This document shows, piece after piece, positions 11,813 through 27,850 of a stretch of DNA of 64,000 nt. A program made the translations under genes and the position numbers. Origin of the DNA: Holothuria scabra (Eukaryota > Echinodermata > Holothuroidea > Aspidochirotida > Holothuriidae); contig CM074188.1 of the NCBI GenBank assembly GCA_037179385.1, forward strand, positions 28,685,594-28,749,593. Direction: 5' to 3'. Every line of letters starts with the position of its first letter. Positions within the stretch are counted from its first letter, which is position 1. The notes beneath the pieces were generated by a model. It was given only the letters and a program-made list of their open reading frames with translations, was not told where the DNA came from and did not search any database.

Positions 11813-13810
11813 CCCAACATGTGCAATTTCTGTGGTCGGACCAGCTAGTTAGTAATTGAAGGCTAATAAGTTAGGCCTATGTAGGCCCTGTGGATAATTC
11901 ATGGGATATACTAGACGATGACCTTCATCCAAATAAAAACCTCCAATTACACCTTAAACCAATCAATAATTAAAGACGCCACATACACTTCAGCAGGGAT
12001 GTACTTAGTTGCACATTGAGTAGCGGTCTATACGCACGCTGTAATCACAATTTCATTGTCCACAGTCTGTCTTGTGTGTAGCCGAATGTTACTTTTTATG
12101 GAACGTACAAGGTGCAGCACTCTAGAGATCCTAGACATTCGTAGTTAAACAGCTTTGCAATAAATTTGTTTAGCTCTAGAGACATAATAGGCTTTACCCT
12201 TTGGTAAAAAAAAACCCCATTGAAGTCATTCAAGGATGTGTTTACTGTTGAACTGGTCATAGTATGCTACTGTATTCCTTTGGGCCAAGCATATATAGCT
12301 CACAAAGCCTATGACATTGTCATATATAGCCAAACGTACATTATATATTTGAACTGCATCTAGGCTGTGGTGTTATAATCACAGGCCCCTTTCTTAAAAA
12401 ACTGTGATGTAAATTTGAGCAGGGTCGGTGCATTTACTCCAATGCATTCCTGGTTAAGTTTCCTAGTTAAACTAACTCAAATTATCCTAGTTACTGTAAC
12501 AAGGATTGGTGTTAGTGTAACCAGGATTTGTATTTAAATTTAACCAGGATTCTGTTTGAGTAAATAGAACCGATCCTGGTTTAATTGAACCTCGTTGTTT
12601 CAAGAGTAGCTAAAAGTGTGTCTTATCTCAAGGGTGTCATGGACTCATACGCCTAACTTAGTTTTTTTTTCTTTTTTTTTAACAGGTGGAGCGTAAACAG
12701 CTTTGGCTGCAAATCCCTCTAGTCTAGGTTACATGGAATTTAGGACTAACCGATTTTTAAGGCAGGTCTTTGACAAAAAAGGAAAAAACCAAACTTCCTA
12801 ACTTCCTGGTCACCGTACTTCTTTCGTTATTACTGTATGTCACAGACCTCACCTGATGGAAAAATATGCCATACATTTAACTAGTGCTAAGCTGGTGCAG
12901 CACAACTTGTTCAATGCTCATGATTTCTTTGTCCATTAAAAAGTTCCCCTGCAGGGTAAATTTGAACAAGTTTATCTGCTTTACAAACTCCCCTTACCTA
13001 GACCTATGATCCAGATTTATCATGTTGATGACGGTAGACACAGGAATTATGCGCAAACACTTTTTCTCAGTAGTCTTGGCCAATGTGGATATTAACTGGT
13101 CACACGCACTATGGTCTAGAAGTCAAGTGTTTCAATAAGTGTGCATAACCCCTTTTGGAGCTAAGTTGTAAAGATACTGAAAGAAGCCAAATAAAGAGTT
13201 TCCTCAACATAGATATAATATCTTCACCTATTTTCTTGCTGACTTAATTCTGAGTTATTGAAAATTACTGAGTGAACTGAAATCACTTTTTAATGCAGTG
13301 GTCAAAGTAAATTGAAAATAAGTGTTCATCAGATCTGGAATCAGTTACTTACAGAAAGAGTTGTCATCAAGCAACTAATCAAACAAGGGTGGATATAAGG
13401 AAATTTGTTTGAGAGGGCAAACTCAACTTGCGACCAAGACGTCTCACAAAGTATCAGGGGATGCCGTGCAAAAATATTTTTTGGGGGAGGGGCATGAGAA
13501 GTGGTGACTGACGTCCCGAAAGACTATCTAGGCGGAGCGCCACCATCAGTTGGCGAGGAGCGTACAGAAAATTTGGAAAAAATCGCGACCTCTCAGATAG
13601 CTGGAAATTGCATTTGTCAGACTTGTAGGTAGAATTTCAGCAGTCGTTATTTTGAGCTTTCCTTTGCAATAAAATCTTCATTTGAATAAAAAGAAAATGA
13701 TCAAATTGCAAAATGATCAGAAAATTACCAGATGAAATGTGCTGGCTCCTTTACAGGATGATGTGACATTTATCATTTTCTTTGTCGCAAAGTAGAATCT
13801 CCATTAAAAA
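11813..13810. other. Interior of the 16.75-kb element, no gene seen
   Basis: No supportable ORF. A loose series of AACCAGGATT/ATCCTGGTT-like words occupies 12450-12600. Near 13540 there is a GGCGGAGCGCCACCATCAG word, related to GC-rich words at 44170 and 62500, which are probably dispersed repeat fragments. Confidence 0.55.
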
Positions 13811-14354
13811 GAATAGACCGGAACCAAATTTTTGTTTAATATGTTAAAGACGAACATATTCTAAGCACTCTGATGAAGTTTTCATTCATTTCACATGTTC
13901 GGTTCTCGAGATATTAGCAATTGAAGTTGACAATTTTTTTACAAAAAGAAACTTGAAACAAGCAGGTGCGATGTCATACATATTGATGGTCAATGTTTTG
14001 CTTTGTTTTTTATTTATTTTTTGATTCTGCTGTTTGACCTTGAATTGATTAGGGATGCTATCTTGCCCCTTAGGCAAATTAAGTTTTTAAACTTCCATTG
14101 CTCGGGATACACTAATGGTAACAACATATCACAGTTACGTTGCATAAATAAGGTGTTAAATTTTAGAGAAAAACACATGATATCACTCCTGCTTGTTGCA
14201 ACTTCACTCTTTGTAGAAACTATATGTCAACTTCAATTCTAATACCTCGAGAACCAAACATGGGAAATGAGTAAAAAATTTACCAGTAAGCTACAGTATG
14301 CCTAGAATATGTTCATCTTCAAAAAATCAAACATAAATTTGGTTCTGGACTCTT
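13811..14354. mobile_element. Fold-back (MITE-like) element, about 540 bp
   Basis: Long imperfect inverted repeat. GACCGGAACCAAATTT on the left pairs with AAATTTGGTTCTGGAC on the right. Further in, CGAACATATTCTA pairs with TAGAATATGTTC, and AATTGAAGTTGACA pairs with TGTCAACTTCAATT. Arms are roughly 180-200 bp around a central loop. The ORFs across it are not credible genes. Confidence 0.8.
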
Positions 14355-14441
14355 CTGCACACCCGCCTGAAAATAAATTGAAATGACTTTTCGAATCATA
14401 TTAATTCATATGACCCAGTGGTCGAATGAGCCTGAAAACCT

Positions 14442-14551
14442 GAGCCGGCCGAACAGAAGCGTTGATAGCGCTACCAGTACCAATAACAGTACTGATTCAG
14501 TACTGCTATTGGTGCTGGTAGCGCTATCAACGCTTCTGTGCGGCCGGTACT
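14442..14551. repeat. Near-perfect hairpin, arms about 53 bp
   Basis: GAAGCGTTGATAGCGCTACC on the left is mirrored by GGTAGCGCTATCAACGCTTC on the right, extending outward to GGCCG/CGGCC and inward to CAGTACTGA/TCAGTACTG. No coding content; probably a MITE or a cruciform-forming palindrome. Confidence 0.92.
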
Positions 14552-16846
14552 GGGCTTAAATTTTGATGCAATCACGAACTGTATCCTTAACAATTACGCA
14601 TTAGTTTATACTTTATAAATAATATATGACATTTGTATCAGATAGAAGGCTTAGATAGTTTCCCCAGATTAAGAAAAAGGCTACTTTTTATTCATGTCGT
14701 ACCATCGAATAACGTTATTTTTGGAAAATTGAAGACCATGCTTTGGAAACGTTTTTTTTTTGGGGGGGGGGGGGCAAGTGCCCCCCGTGCCCCTTTAGCG
14801 AGCCGCTAATGTAATCAAATCATTCTTACTTATAATCAACTTTCATCACAGAACTTATAAATCGAATTTATTGTTGCTTGAAATTTTCAGCCGTTGTTCA
14901 CATGCAGGCTTTAAAGCACCATATTTAACGTCCTTTACATCTGTGTATAGATGTAGGATTTTATGATATAGAACAAAGAGAAAGAAAAAACACAGTCATA
15001 GTTTGTAATCATTTGCTCTTTGTCTTATAAATTTTTCAGAGCAAAAGATATTGCTCCAGACACTGGCAGACTAGCACGCCGGGCGGACGAACTTTTTTGT
15101 CCAGTTCATCGCTACAAAAAAATCACCGTCCGCCGGCGTTAGTTGGAGACCAAGTCTGTTCAACTGAGCAGAAAACTTACGGAAAATTCATTGACATACT
15201 CGGAGAACAATTGGATGTTTTCTACTATAATATGGATATTCACATTCATTCAATTTCTCTCCCAATTTGAAGAATATCCACTTGCGAACAAGGTATCGAG
15301 GCATACTCGACAGTTTCTTCTCAAAATTTTATCGAATATACTTTCAAGTTTCGGGCAAACTATTTAAATATCTGTTTCTAGCAAGGGATGTAGCAAACGG
15401 ACGACTCCCCGTTAGTTACAAGCTGAAACCTCTTAAATTTGACTCGCATCCGACAGCTTCCAACCGTTAAAACCGTTCACAACGAGTAAGTTAGGTATTG
15501 CATAGTCCTAAAGTACTGTTCACAGTGTGTTGGGTTGTAAAGCTCACTGTTCTAACGTTATTGCTCAACGCTACACCAGACACAGGTTACAGCACGGTAT
15601 TTTCGTAGCTTTATATAGGCTTATGAATATTCAATACAATTTCCTTTTAAGAATCGTAATAACCACATTCATATTAAGATTTAGGCCAATTGTCGTTGTC
15701 CAATATGAGGTTTATTAATATTAATGAAATTCTTGATTTGTGGTCTGGACGGAATTTTTGACTATCGCCGGCAGGCTCTGAGAGGAGGCAGCCTAAAGGG
15801 GCGGCCGACACAGAGGCGCTCTGTAGGCCGATGGCAGACAGGATTTCACATTCCGGATGAATAAATGAATGCAACAATTGTGGCAGATAGTCATTGATAT
15901 CATAAAATGAAGTCAGGATTGAAGAAGTGAAGGTAAGCATCTCTCCTCATAAGGTATAAGTTGTTTAGGACACCTAACAATATTAAATTATGGGCTCCAG
16001 GTTAGTTTTGTAAAAAAAAAGTTTATTTGGCATCAGAAGATTAATAAACGTACAACACTAGCTTTCTGTAATGCATCAGTTAAGTGACAACAGGCATGAC
16101 AACTCTGTCGCGTATCTGGGGTGACTTGTCGGGGGGAGGTCAAGGGTTATTGTTTTTTTTTTTAATAAGAAACCCAGTTTTTTTTTTTATGAGAAACCTA
16201 CGCGAAACTAGGCCATAGGCGTATGGGAGCATTCCAGTTTAAAGGCAGGAGATTTTTCTTCCTAAAGTATATAATTTTAGGAAGCGTACAGGAAATTTTG
16301 AAAAATTGCGACCCCTCAGACGGACAGCAGTCGTTACTTTAAGTTATCGTTTGCAATAACATGTTCAATTTAATAAAAAGTGAGCAAATTAGCCTTCAAA
16401 ACGATTAGAAAATCGCCACGTAAAATGTACCATTACCATTTTGGGGGGCAACATTTTTAGCTCATGTATACACCTGTTCACTTCCCTCTTCCCGTGTAAT
16501 CTTGCAATTGAAATCATCACAAAACAAATTGCAAGTTTCACCTGAATCTTCTACCATTTCGAACAAAGTATTGACCAAGACCGTGAAGTGAGGCTGAGGA
16601 ATGACTGTTTTATAGGGTTCTCGAATGAGTGGCAATTTTTGTAACCTTTTTGATTTTTCATGAAAATTTTACTTTGACCATAATGCTTTGTTTTGTTCAG
16701 ACAAATTTCGAAAGGTTTAGGGCACTAGTTGGAGTTTTCAGTGTAATTAAAAATATGCCAGAATTTTTAAGACTCAAAAATGGCTACCTGATTTTTCCGG
16801 TTCTTGCCCAAAATTCAGGTCCTACGAAAAGTGGGCGACTACAACC
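14552..16846. other. Interior of the 16.75-kb element, no gene seen
   Basis: Repeat-like and non-coding. Contains a T11/G14 tract at 14751-14774 followed by a C-rich stretch, and poly-T runs near 16150-16190. No ORF here has a recognisable domain. Confidence 0.55.
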
Positions 16847-16876
16847 AGGGAGCTGTTATTTGGATAACAGCTCCCT
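16847..16876. repeat. Perfect 13-bp palindrome with 4-bp loop
   Basis: AGGGAGCTGTTAT, loop TTGG, ATAACAGCTCCCT. Could be a transcription terminator-like or transposon-end hairpin, but there is no gene context to decide. Confidence 0.85.
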
Positions 16877-19797
<2,921 letters not shown>

Positions 19798-21129
19798 TAT
19801 TGACGGTCTTCCTAGCAACTCATCGGGATTTAGGATAAGGTTGTTGGTAGTAGGTTATGATAGGGTCAAGTCTATAAGTTCGGCTTAGCAAGGGGGCAGA
19901 ATCACGTGAAAACCTAATGTGGGACCAATATCAGATGCAACAAAAGATTACTTACTCGCATCTGGCACACATCGGATTTCAATGTACATTTCACATTTCA
20001 AGATCTTGGAATAATAATTAAGTACCCTTCAACCATTTCAGAACTTATTTTTTCGATATGTACTTGCCTGCAAGTACAGCCTGTCTAGTTATGCTGCGAC
20101 ACAAAGTATCTGGAAGGGAACCCATCTATTTTAGTTAAAATGTAATATGCATTTATGAGCTACTGAATTTCACGCAAACTTGACGGGTGACTGGAAAATC
20201 TTTCTTGTACCATCTTTTAGCCTGGACAGAAGAGCTACATTGGACAAAAAGTTGGTTTTCTAATCGTCGAAAAAGTAGATTCAGGTTGCTTAACTGGAGA
20301 TGTCAAACCATTGTAACAAAAATGGGCCAACTGCACCATTCTAAAACTTCCACTCATCTAAACAATAGAAGTCATTAGTAACTACTTAAATAAGTTTAGA
20401 GGGACAAGATGAAGCTCTCTGCGAGGATCCTGCATGAAAGAGTGAGACAAAACGCATAATTTAAAATTTCACAATTCATACAAACAGTGAATTGTAGGTG
20501 AGGTTTTAGTGTTTAATACAGACCACTTTTGCAGTTAAGGATACATAGAGAAGTTGCCTAGTTGAAGACTCAAACTGATGTTGTGTTTAACCTGCCGTTA
20601 TATGAGGTAGTGTGTTCTGATGTCAGCAGAATCAAGATGCCCAAGTAGTAAACCTACTCTAGTCTTTGTTTTCAGAATGTCGGTAAAACTTTGTACACAA
20701 TACGTAGGTTGAATGGGGGGGGGGGTTGATTTAAATCTGAATTTACCTTTAAAGTGCTTGTGATATGGTGAAATAATTGTTTTTACTAACATAACTACCA
20801 CATTAGCGTAGTCAGCGGTTCCATTGTACCATGCTCCCGTCTCTCTTATGCCAGTATTTTTTAGTTACTAAAAACACCTAAAATATTTTAACACAAATGT
20901 TACTTCTAAAGGTAGTATATGTTGTACTGGTAACAGATTGCTTAAAATTGCCGCTATTAACTCTTCAAAATTTCCAAAGGGGTGGGGGCACCTCCTCCCC
21001 TTAGAGCGGCCAAGCCGGCGATATCAAAGCATAATCTTCATGGCCCACTACATGTCCCCTTTCGATGATGCAAGGTTGTATGCAGGCAAATGAAGGCAAT
21101 GTATTATTTTGATATTTTGAAGTTTTGAT
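19798..21129. other. Interior of the 16.75-kb element, no gene seen
   Basis: AT-rich sequence with only short frames. I see no domain and no convincing repeat structure. Confidence 0.5.
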
Positions 21130-21620
21130 ATGCTAAAAGGGTACTTGTTCTAGACATCCCCATGAAATTTACATTGAATTCAAATGTGTGGTTGGCGAGA
21201 TATGAAAAGATAAAGTTATAATATTTTCAACAAAAAGTGAACTTGAAGCAAGCACATATGACATCATATCCTCACATTAATGGACATTCTTTTGTTTTTC
21301 TTTCAACTTTACAACGAATTTTCTCCTCAACAACCTATATCAGAATGTGATTGCATGGCATGAAAACTTAACAAACTATGCTTCACCCACAAGGAGGCCA
21401 TATCTCTATCATCTTCAAGATCAAAACTTCAAAACTATTAACTTTAAGGTCTGAAAAGCAAAGGGGAAACAAAACATTTCTTGTCAATGTGAGGAAGTGA
21501 TATAACCTATATGCTACCTTCACAATAACTTTCGTATTCAATTCTAGTAGCTCCATTCACTGATATCTAAAGAAATACATGTTCGATCTGAATGTAAGTT
21601 GCACCAACTTGTGTAGATTT
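21130..21620. mobile_element. Degenerate fold-back element related to 13811-14354
   Basis: The left part carries AACTTGAAGCAAGCACATATGACATC, close to the AACTTGAAACAAGCA...GATGTCATA segment at 13947-13980. Its reverse complement is partly recognisable on the right (AATGTGAGGAAGTGATAT). Arms are heavily diverged, so the borders are approximate. Confidence 0.5.
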
Positions 21621-23585
21621 AGTTCCGCTTTTACATATGAACATTATTTTTTTACTTAAATTCCTACTTTAAGAAGAATCCTAAAAGCCATAAAAGAGAG
21701 TCGGTACTCTAAATGGGACCATAGAGATTACCTAAGTGGTCTATAGAGCTTTGGACTTCCCTTGCCAGGGGCTAAGTCATAAGTTGGAACTTCGGTAAAT
21801 CCAAAGCTTCTCCGCTATTTTGTTAGAAAAGGCGGACGTTACCATTTTGGACCCTGGGCACACATAATTTGGAGTCCCAGATTATAATGAAACAGCTGCC
21901 AGAGTAACATAAGAAAGATACAGCTCATAATGTGGTCATTTTCCACCTGCCCGACACATTCAAAATGAATATCGTATAGAGTGAAGAATTTACGGGAAGA
22001 CTCTTTAAGCAGAGGGACATCATTTAATTGGCACATAGCGTACTGAAATTTTATGGACCGAAGACGCCTCCCAGATCACCAAAAATGCAATTTCAGAGCG
22101 AGCCTTTTTGAATTGCCTTCTGTATACTCACTCCACCTCATCATATAAATTTCCCTTAAATGTGTTTCAAGTATAATTTTCACACAAAATATGATTAGGG
22201 GGTGGGCTCACATGACGGCCATTCACCTCTTAGGTAGGCACTACCAAAGTGCCACTGATTGTTGTTGTTATTATTATACAGGTACTGTACGGTATTTTAT
22301 CATCGTAAATTGATATCGAAATAAAATTGATAATGACATTTGAAGTCGAGAATTAAGTGTGTTCGATATTTTACGCTTTCGCCCCTTATTCATCACAGTG
22401 TAAGTTTTCCTTATTTTTGTAGAAGCTGAGAGGGGAAATTTCAGGAGGCGATGTCCCTCTTCTTTCAAAATATGAAATAATCATCCGGGGTGACTTGATA
22501 TTAAGTATCACGGCCCCCCGGAAAAAGAATAAAGTACGGTATTTAACATATCTATTTGTCAGGGGCGTGCCCCACCCGCCCCTCCCCCCATTATTCAATT
22601 ATTAAGGAAGATTTAAACCCCCAATTATTCAGGCAGATTAAAAAAAAACAACTGGCAGAATTGACAAAGTATAACATTGTGCTATGCAGATGACTTTAGT
22701 GCTTCGAGAAAACGTCAATTTAAAAGTAACAATACTGCATTTATAATGCGCCTTCTATCCATGTCTTGTGTATATGCCTGTCAATGTAAGATTGTATGCA
22801 TGTTTCTTTGTGTGTGCGCTCGCGTTCGTGTGAGTGGACTGCTTTCTTGACGAGTTTGGTAACGGACACGACATGAGGTTCTAGCTTTGGAAAATTTACG
22901 CCTAATCCGTTAAACAAAATCTACACTCCTGCTATTTCTTGGAATCATTTTGGTTAAACCAAAGCTGACGAATGGATATTTGATGATTAGCTTAGTTGTC
23001 ATTTTTAAAATGTGGCCTGTCTTTTTGTTTCACGAATCTAAGGTCCAATACCCCATCCTCCAGAAAGGCACCAGACTGCATACTTATCTCATAAACCTGC
23101 AGCCCATGAAGTCATGCAATTGCTATGTCAGTCGAACTCGGTACCTTTTTGTGAAATTTTGGGCAAACGTACTACAACCTACTCTGCCAGGATATTTTTG
23201 CCCGACCACTACGGGACGTATTTATAAGCAATCTGGTCCATTTCTTGCAAAAGCTGCTGGAACAGTAGCAACTAAAAGTTGAGGAACTCGAACTAGAAAA
23301 TCCATTGCAACAAATATTCAGCCGTTTTTCTTCGATATACTATGCATTAACGGATGCACGTTTGCTAAACTTACCAGTAAAAGAAATTATTTAGAAGAAA
23401 ATGCCAATAATATTTTATGCCCTTCTTTAAAAATTGGCCTAGAGAGATCAATATAAGCATACTCCCGCCATATCGATGTCGGAGATTACGTCACAATCAA
23501 GCCCTAAGCGCGATGCTATTTCATCGTTTCCAGATCGTGCTAGTGTGACCTACAGACTGATAACGATTTGTAGCCCGGCTAAGTA
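21621..23585. other. Interior of the 16.75-kb element, no gene seen
   Basis: The longest frame (22950-23282, 110 codons) has no domain I recognise, and nothing around it supports a gene. The rest is repeat-like. Confidence 0.5.
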
Positions 23586-23631
23586 TCGGTCCGGAAATTG
23601 GTATCGGTATGGCTGTAGTGTGACCTCAGCT
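23586..23631 (-). repeat. Right terminal inverted repeat of the 16.75-kb element
   Basis: Reverse complement of 6878-6923 with about three mismatches. It ends GTGTGACCTCAGCT and is followed by TTTGTCCGC of the host locus. Confidence 0.9.
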
Positions 23632-25727
23632 TTTGTCCGCTCCGCGGGCTATTTGTAGGTTAAACAACGACCCACACTGAACGCACTCAACTTGTCACGC
23701 ACATCGCAGCTTTGTTCTGTTCTTTTTGGGGGCGTTTCTGCTACATTCCAAAGTGAACAAGGTTACATCGAAAAGTCACTGAAAATAAACTGTGCATACA
23801 TGCAGATCAACGTATAGAGGTCATTCACGTGAGTTCAGCGCTTTTTAATTTGGCATACTTTAGGTAACTGATCATGCGCAGATGTTGCGTTACCAATAGA
23901 CGAGCCCGAATAGTCAAGTGATGGTCTGAATCAGAGATTCATTAGTGGTAATCTTTCCAATTTTTTTGCGTTACTGTATCGTAGATGATTGTACACTAAA
24001 TAAAATATTACTTGATTTCCTCAATTTCACTGAATACGATGGTTAAGAATTGTTTTTGACAATAAAATTAAGACGACGTATGGCTGAAGAACCCCAATAA
24101 TGGCCGTCTTGAGTATAACTGCTCGGATTCGTCTATTCGAGTGCATGACAACACCTCAGTAACAATTGTTGTACAATGGACGTCAGGATGGCAAAATAGA
24201 GAGACGCTTAACTCTCTAACGTCGGTGCATGGCCTCTGTTCGAACGGTCGGTGGTTTGCAACAGGCAAATATTTTTCCACGAGGTACGAAAATCTAAACT
24301 GATTTTACAAAAAAATACAAATTTGTTTCCAAACCATGGATGTATATTTAAGGTTGTGGTGAAGTCATCGGAGGCTATTCGACCTGTTGTTTCATAACTC
24401 GGTGTCAAGACGAAAAAAAAAAATAAAAAAACAACAACTTTGTACCGGTTTTCATGTAGCCCATCCCCTACGCTACATGGCCAATAAGAGACCAAACTCA
24501 ACTTTCACATGAGCTGAAGATGAACCAATCAGACATTTATCTCTCATTGGTAGAAAGATGAAGTTGCAAGTTGTTGTACAGACAGGGCTTTTTCGTGAAT
24601 TTGATCGACAATATTTAAATAAGGTGTAAAATTTATACATTACCAGGTAGTTCTAAAAACAGTAAAAATGACAAGTGACGATGCTGTCCTCTTTGTTTAT
24701 TTTATCAAAGACATTATTAAAGGGCTTATCCTCTCACCCCAAACAGTTCCAAATCAACTCCTTAAAAAATAAAAATGTAAACAAACCAAATAAAACAGCA
24801 ACACAGAGTTCAGCAGGTGTTTTTGAACAAGCATTTAAACGAAAACACTTTCCAAAACTTCAAAACACTTCACTACCACTTGAATCTAATGCGTCCGGGG
24901 TCCTAATTTAAACTGAAACTTTGAGTAACCCTTTTCTTGATCGCATCTAAGGTAACACTGATCTATTTGTCTTTTATATGGATCACCACTCTGAAGTCAG
25001 GCTTTCTAAAGTTAACATGCATCAAACTGAAATGAAGGCAATATCCATTCATGGATATGACATTTTCGGCAAGATCATTCCAACTCTTTAACGAATAAAT
25101 AATGGAGAAAGAGCAAATGCTCACAAAAGCTAAGAGACACATTTTATTTTCTATTATTGACAGCTTTATGATATAAACCTTGTGCATGTGACGTTAAAAA
25201 ACAGAAAACAATTCTTCGACGAGGTAAACCTCAGTAGTGTTAGAACGTGCCCCCCCCCCCCAAAAAAAAGCAGCCAATTTGTTAAGCAGGCACTCCCGTT
25301 GTGTCTACTTCGCCCCTCTTCGCGTCATTGTTTGCCTTCGAGAATGACGTTGCGTGACTACAATGTATAGAGTCTCTAGAGAGGCTTTTCATATGACGTC
25401 ATAATACTTCCCCGGCGGCCATGTTGGAGTAAAATTAGACTAACTACGTAGTAGACCACACTTAATGCGCTTGTTCGATGAATGTGTACACACCGCGCAT
25501 ACCAAAGTGCAGACTGTGCAGTGCCTTCACAACAAAGCCACGTGAATTTGGCATGATTGTCCTCCAGCATGGCGGATCCATAACGTATCGCAAAGCCTCT
25601 ATAGATCTTTTGCATTTACGACACACTGACGTCATCTTTTGGGCGAAACAATGGAACACGTTGTCGCAAGCATAGTAATTCGCCCTGCACATGTAGCGTA
25701 TTCGACTGATTGACAAATCAGCTGTCT
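23632..25727. repeat. Segmental duplicon copy 1, right part
   Basis: Co-linear with 31513-31644 plus 35138-37438 plus 37697-37830 of copy 2. The LTR retrotransposon of copy 2 is absent here: GAACAAGGTTACATCG at 23756-23771 is its empty site. Copy 2 also has about 440 bp (36137-36575) missing here. Short frames in this stretch have no recognisable domain. Confidence 0.9.
23899..24133. mobile_element. MITE, GACGAGCCCG/CGGATTCGTC ends
   Basis: 235-bp non-coding element with inverted ends GACGAGCCCGA and TCGGATTCGTC. The same insertion is at 35276-35518 in copy 2, so it came before the segmental duplication. A relative at 37439-37691 is present only in copy 2. Confidence 0.7.
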
Positions 25728-27788
25728 CATCGAAATACTAAGCTTCAGCTGGAAGGATCACGCCAACGGAAACGCGCGAGTGAAAACGAACGCAACTGAA
25801 AGGTAACGTGCCGCGGGAATGTAGTTTTATGGGATGCATAATGTTTTTATGCATCCGAATCGAACGCAACCGTACTATGCGCTGTGTTTTACAAGGGGGC
25901 GTTCCACCATTACCTAAAATTGCATTTGGCCAAAAGGTGAACCCTCTGGCCGTAGTCCCTAAAAATTTTGTTTGGGTTAGTTTTTCAACGTGTTAAAAGA
26001 AAGCTGTGAATGGTTTGTTGCATGTTTTTGGTAGTGATTGAGTTGGAGATTATTCTGTGAGAAAATGGTTGAAATTGGTTACACCTGAGCTGTCTGAGAG
26101 GCTTTGGAATGTCAGCGGACCTATCTCATATGCTGGGTGGTGACAAGGGGGGGGGGGGGGCGAATCACTACTTTTTTATTCATACGGCTGTAGCTCAAAA
26201 AGTCAATGATCATGCTATGGGAATTCTTATGTGCCATTAATAAACAACTCGTCAGCTTCGCTTTGATGGTATAATTACTGGCATTGAAAACTTTGACAAG
26301 GAATTAGAGGCAGAATAACAAAGCATGTTTAGTGTGTAAGGCAATGGCAACAATTAATGGTGGTGCGCCACCACAATCGTATGATGACGCTGGGTATGAT
26401 GTCTTTTTTTGGTGGGGGGGGGGGGGGGCTTTTTTGTTTCTCTTAGGGAGTGACACTTCCCGATAAGCCGAAAAGGGTTTCTAAGTGTACTCCCTGTCAC
26501 ACCTTTTGTTATTTAACAGCTAATGTAACTTGTAAATTTTTGTGTTGTGATAGAAAAAAAAAATGAATGAATGAATGGATGAATGAATAAGCGGGTCAAG
26601 CAGCTTACTACAAAGAGCCGCCGGGCAAGTTTGGCCTTTACTTTGGCACAACCTAATAACAGTTTGTGACGGCTGCGTACGCTAAATGCATCGAAAATTA
26701 TAGTTGTATGTTGTAGACCTTAGTAAATTGCAATTACCTTTAGCCCAAATTTTTATTTTTGTTTGTAGAAATATGGGTTGAATGACCGGCCACTGCTAAT
26801 GACTGCTGAACATTATCTAACCGTACGTTACATTTCAAAACCCGCACTGGGCTTGAAGAGGGTGAAGGTACCGCAGAGTATCAGGAACACTAACTTAACT
26901 TAACCCTAATCCCTAGACTTAATCCCTAACCCTAATCTAAGCCTAACCAGCACTCTGGTCCATAAACGAAACCCAGACACTGACTCCCATCAGTTTCGTG
27001 TAGCTACCTACTTCCGCGCGACACCGTCGTAGTGTGAAACCAGTGTGCCATCAGAGTGCGTGTAGTAGGCTGCATACTAGGTGGCGCACCACCATTAATT
27101 GTTGGAATTGACTTACACACTAAACAGGCTGTGTTATTCGGCCTCTAATTCCTTGTCAAAGTTTTCAGTGCCAGTAAGGGTACTATAAATGCGAAGCTCG
27201 CGAGTTGTTTATTAATGGCACATAAGAATTCCCAAACCATGATCATTGACTTTTTGAGCTACAGGCGTATGAATAAAAAAGTAGTAATTCACCCCCCCCC
27301 TCCCCCGTCACTATCCAGCATATGAGATAGATCCGCTAACCTTTCAAAGCCTCTCAGTCAGCTCAGATATAACCAGTTTCAACCATTTTTTCATTGAATT
27401 ATCTCCAACTCAACCACTACCAAAAACATGTGACAAACCATTCACGGCTTTCTTTAACACCTTCAAAAATTAACCCAAACAAAATGTTTAGGGACTACGG
27501 CCAAAGTGCAATTTTAGGTAATGGTGGAACGCCCCCTTCTACATTCGAAACTTCGCAATACTTTCTTGATCCGCGTTTATTTGGAGCAACAATTCACCAC
27601 ACGCTTAAAAACAGCGCTCCATGCGATTGCGTTCAAAAAACACACAGTCCGCTACGTACGCAGCAAGAAAGGTGCACAAGACTGAAACTGCAACCACGCA
27701 ATTACATTCCCGCGGCACGTGGCCCTTGTGCGTCGTCCAGTTTGTTATTGTGGGACGCTCCTTCCAGTTAAAGCTTAGGATTTCTATG
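25728..27788. mobile_element. 2.06-kb long-arm fold-back element with 8-bp TSD
   Basis: Inverted arms of about 645 bp (25728-26372) and 709 bp (27080-27788) enclose a roughly 700-bp loop. The ends read CATCGAAATACTAAGCTT and AAGCTTAGGATTTCTATG. It is flanked by AGCTGTCT at 25720-25727 and 27789-27796. Copy 2 has one AGCTGTCT at 37823-37830 with matching flanks, the empty site. An 8-bp duplication with long TIRs is compatible with hAT- or MULE-like mobilisation. No transposase frame is visible; ORFs over the arms mirror one another. Confidence 0.9.
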
Positions 27789-27850
27789 AGCTGTCTGCAT
27801 TTGTCGGTGTTGGGTTTTCCCCTCCATAGAAGGGCGTTCTTTTTGCCCTG

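Noticed and set aside
22950..23282. 110-codon ORF near the right end of the 16.75-kb element
   Set aside because: No recognisable motif; considered as a possible transposase remnant but nothing supports that.
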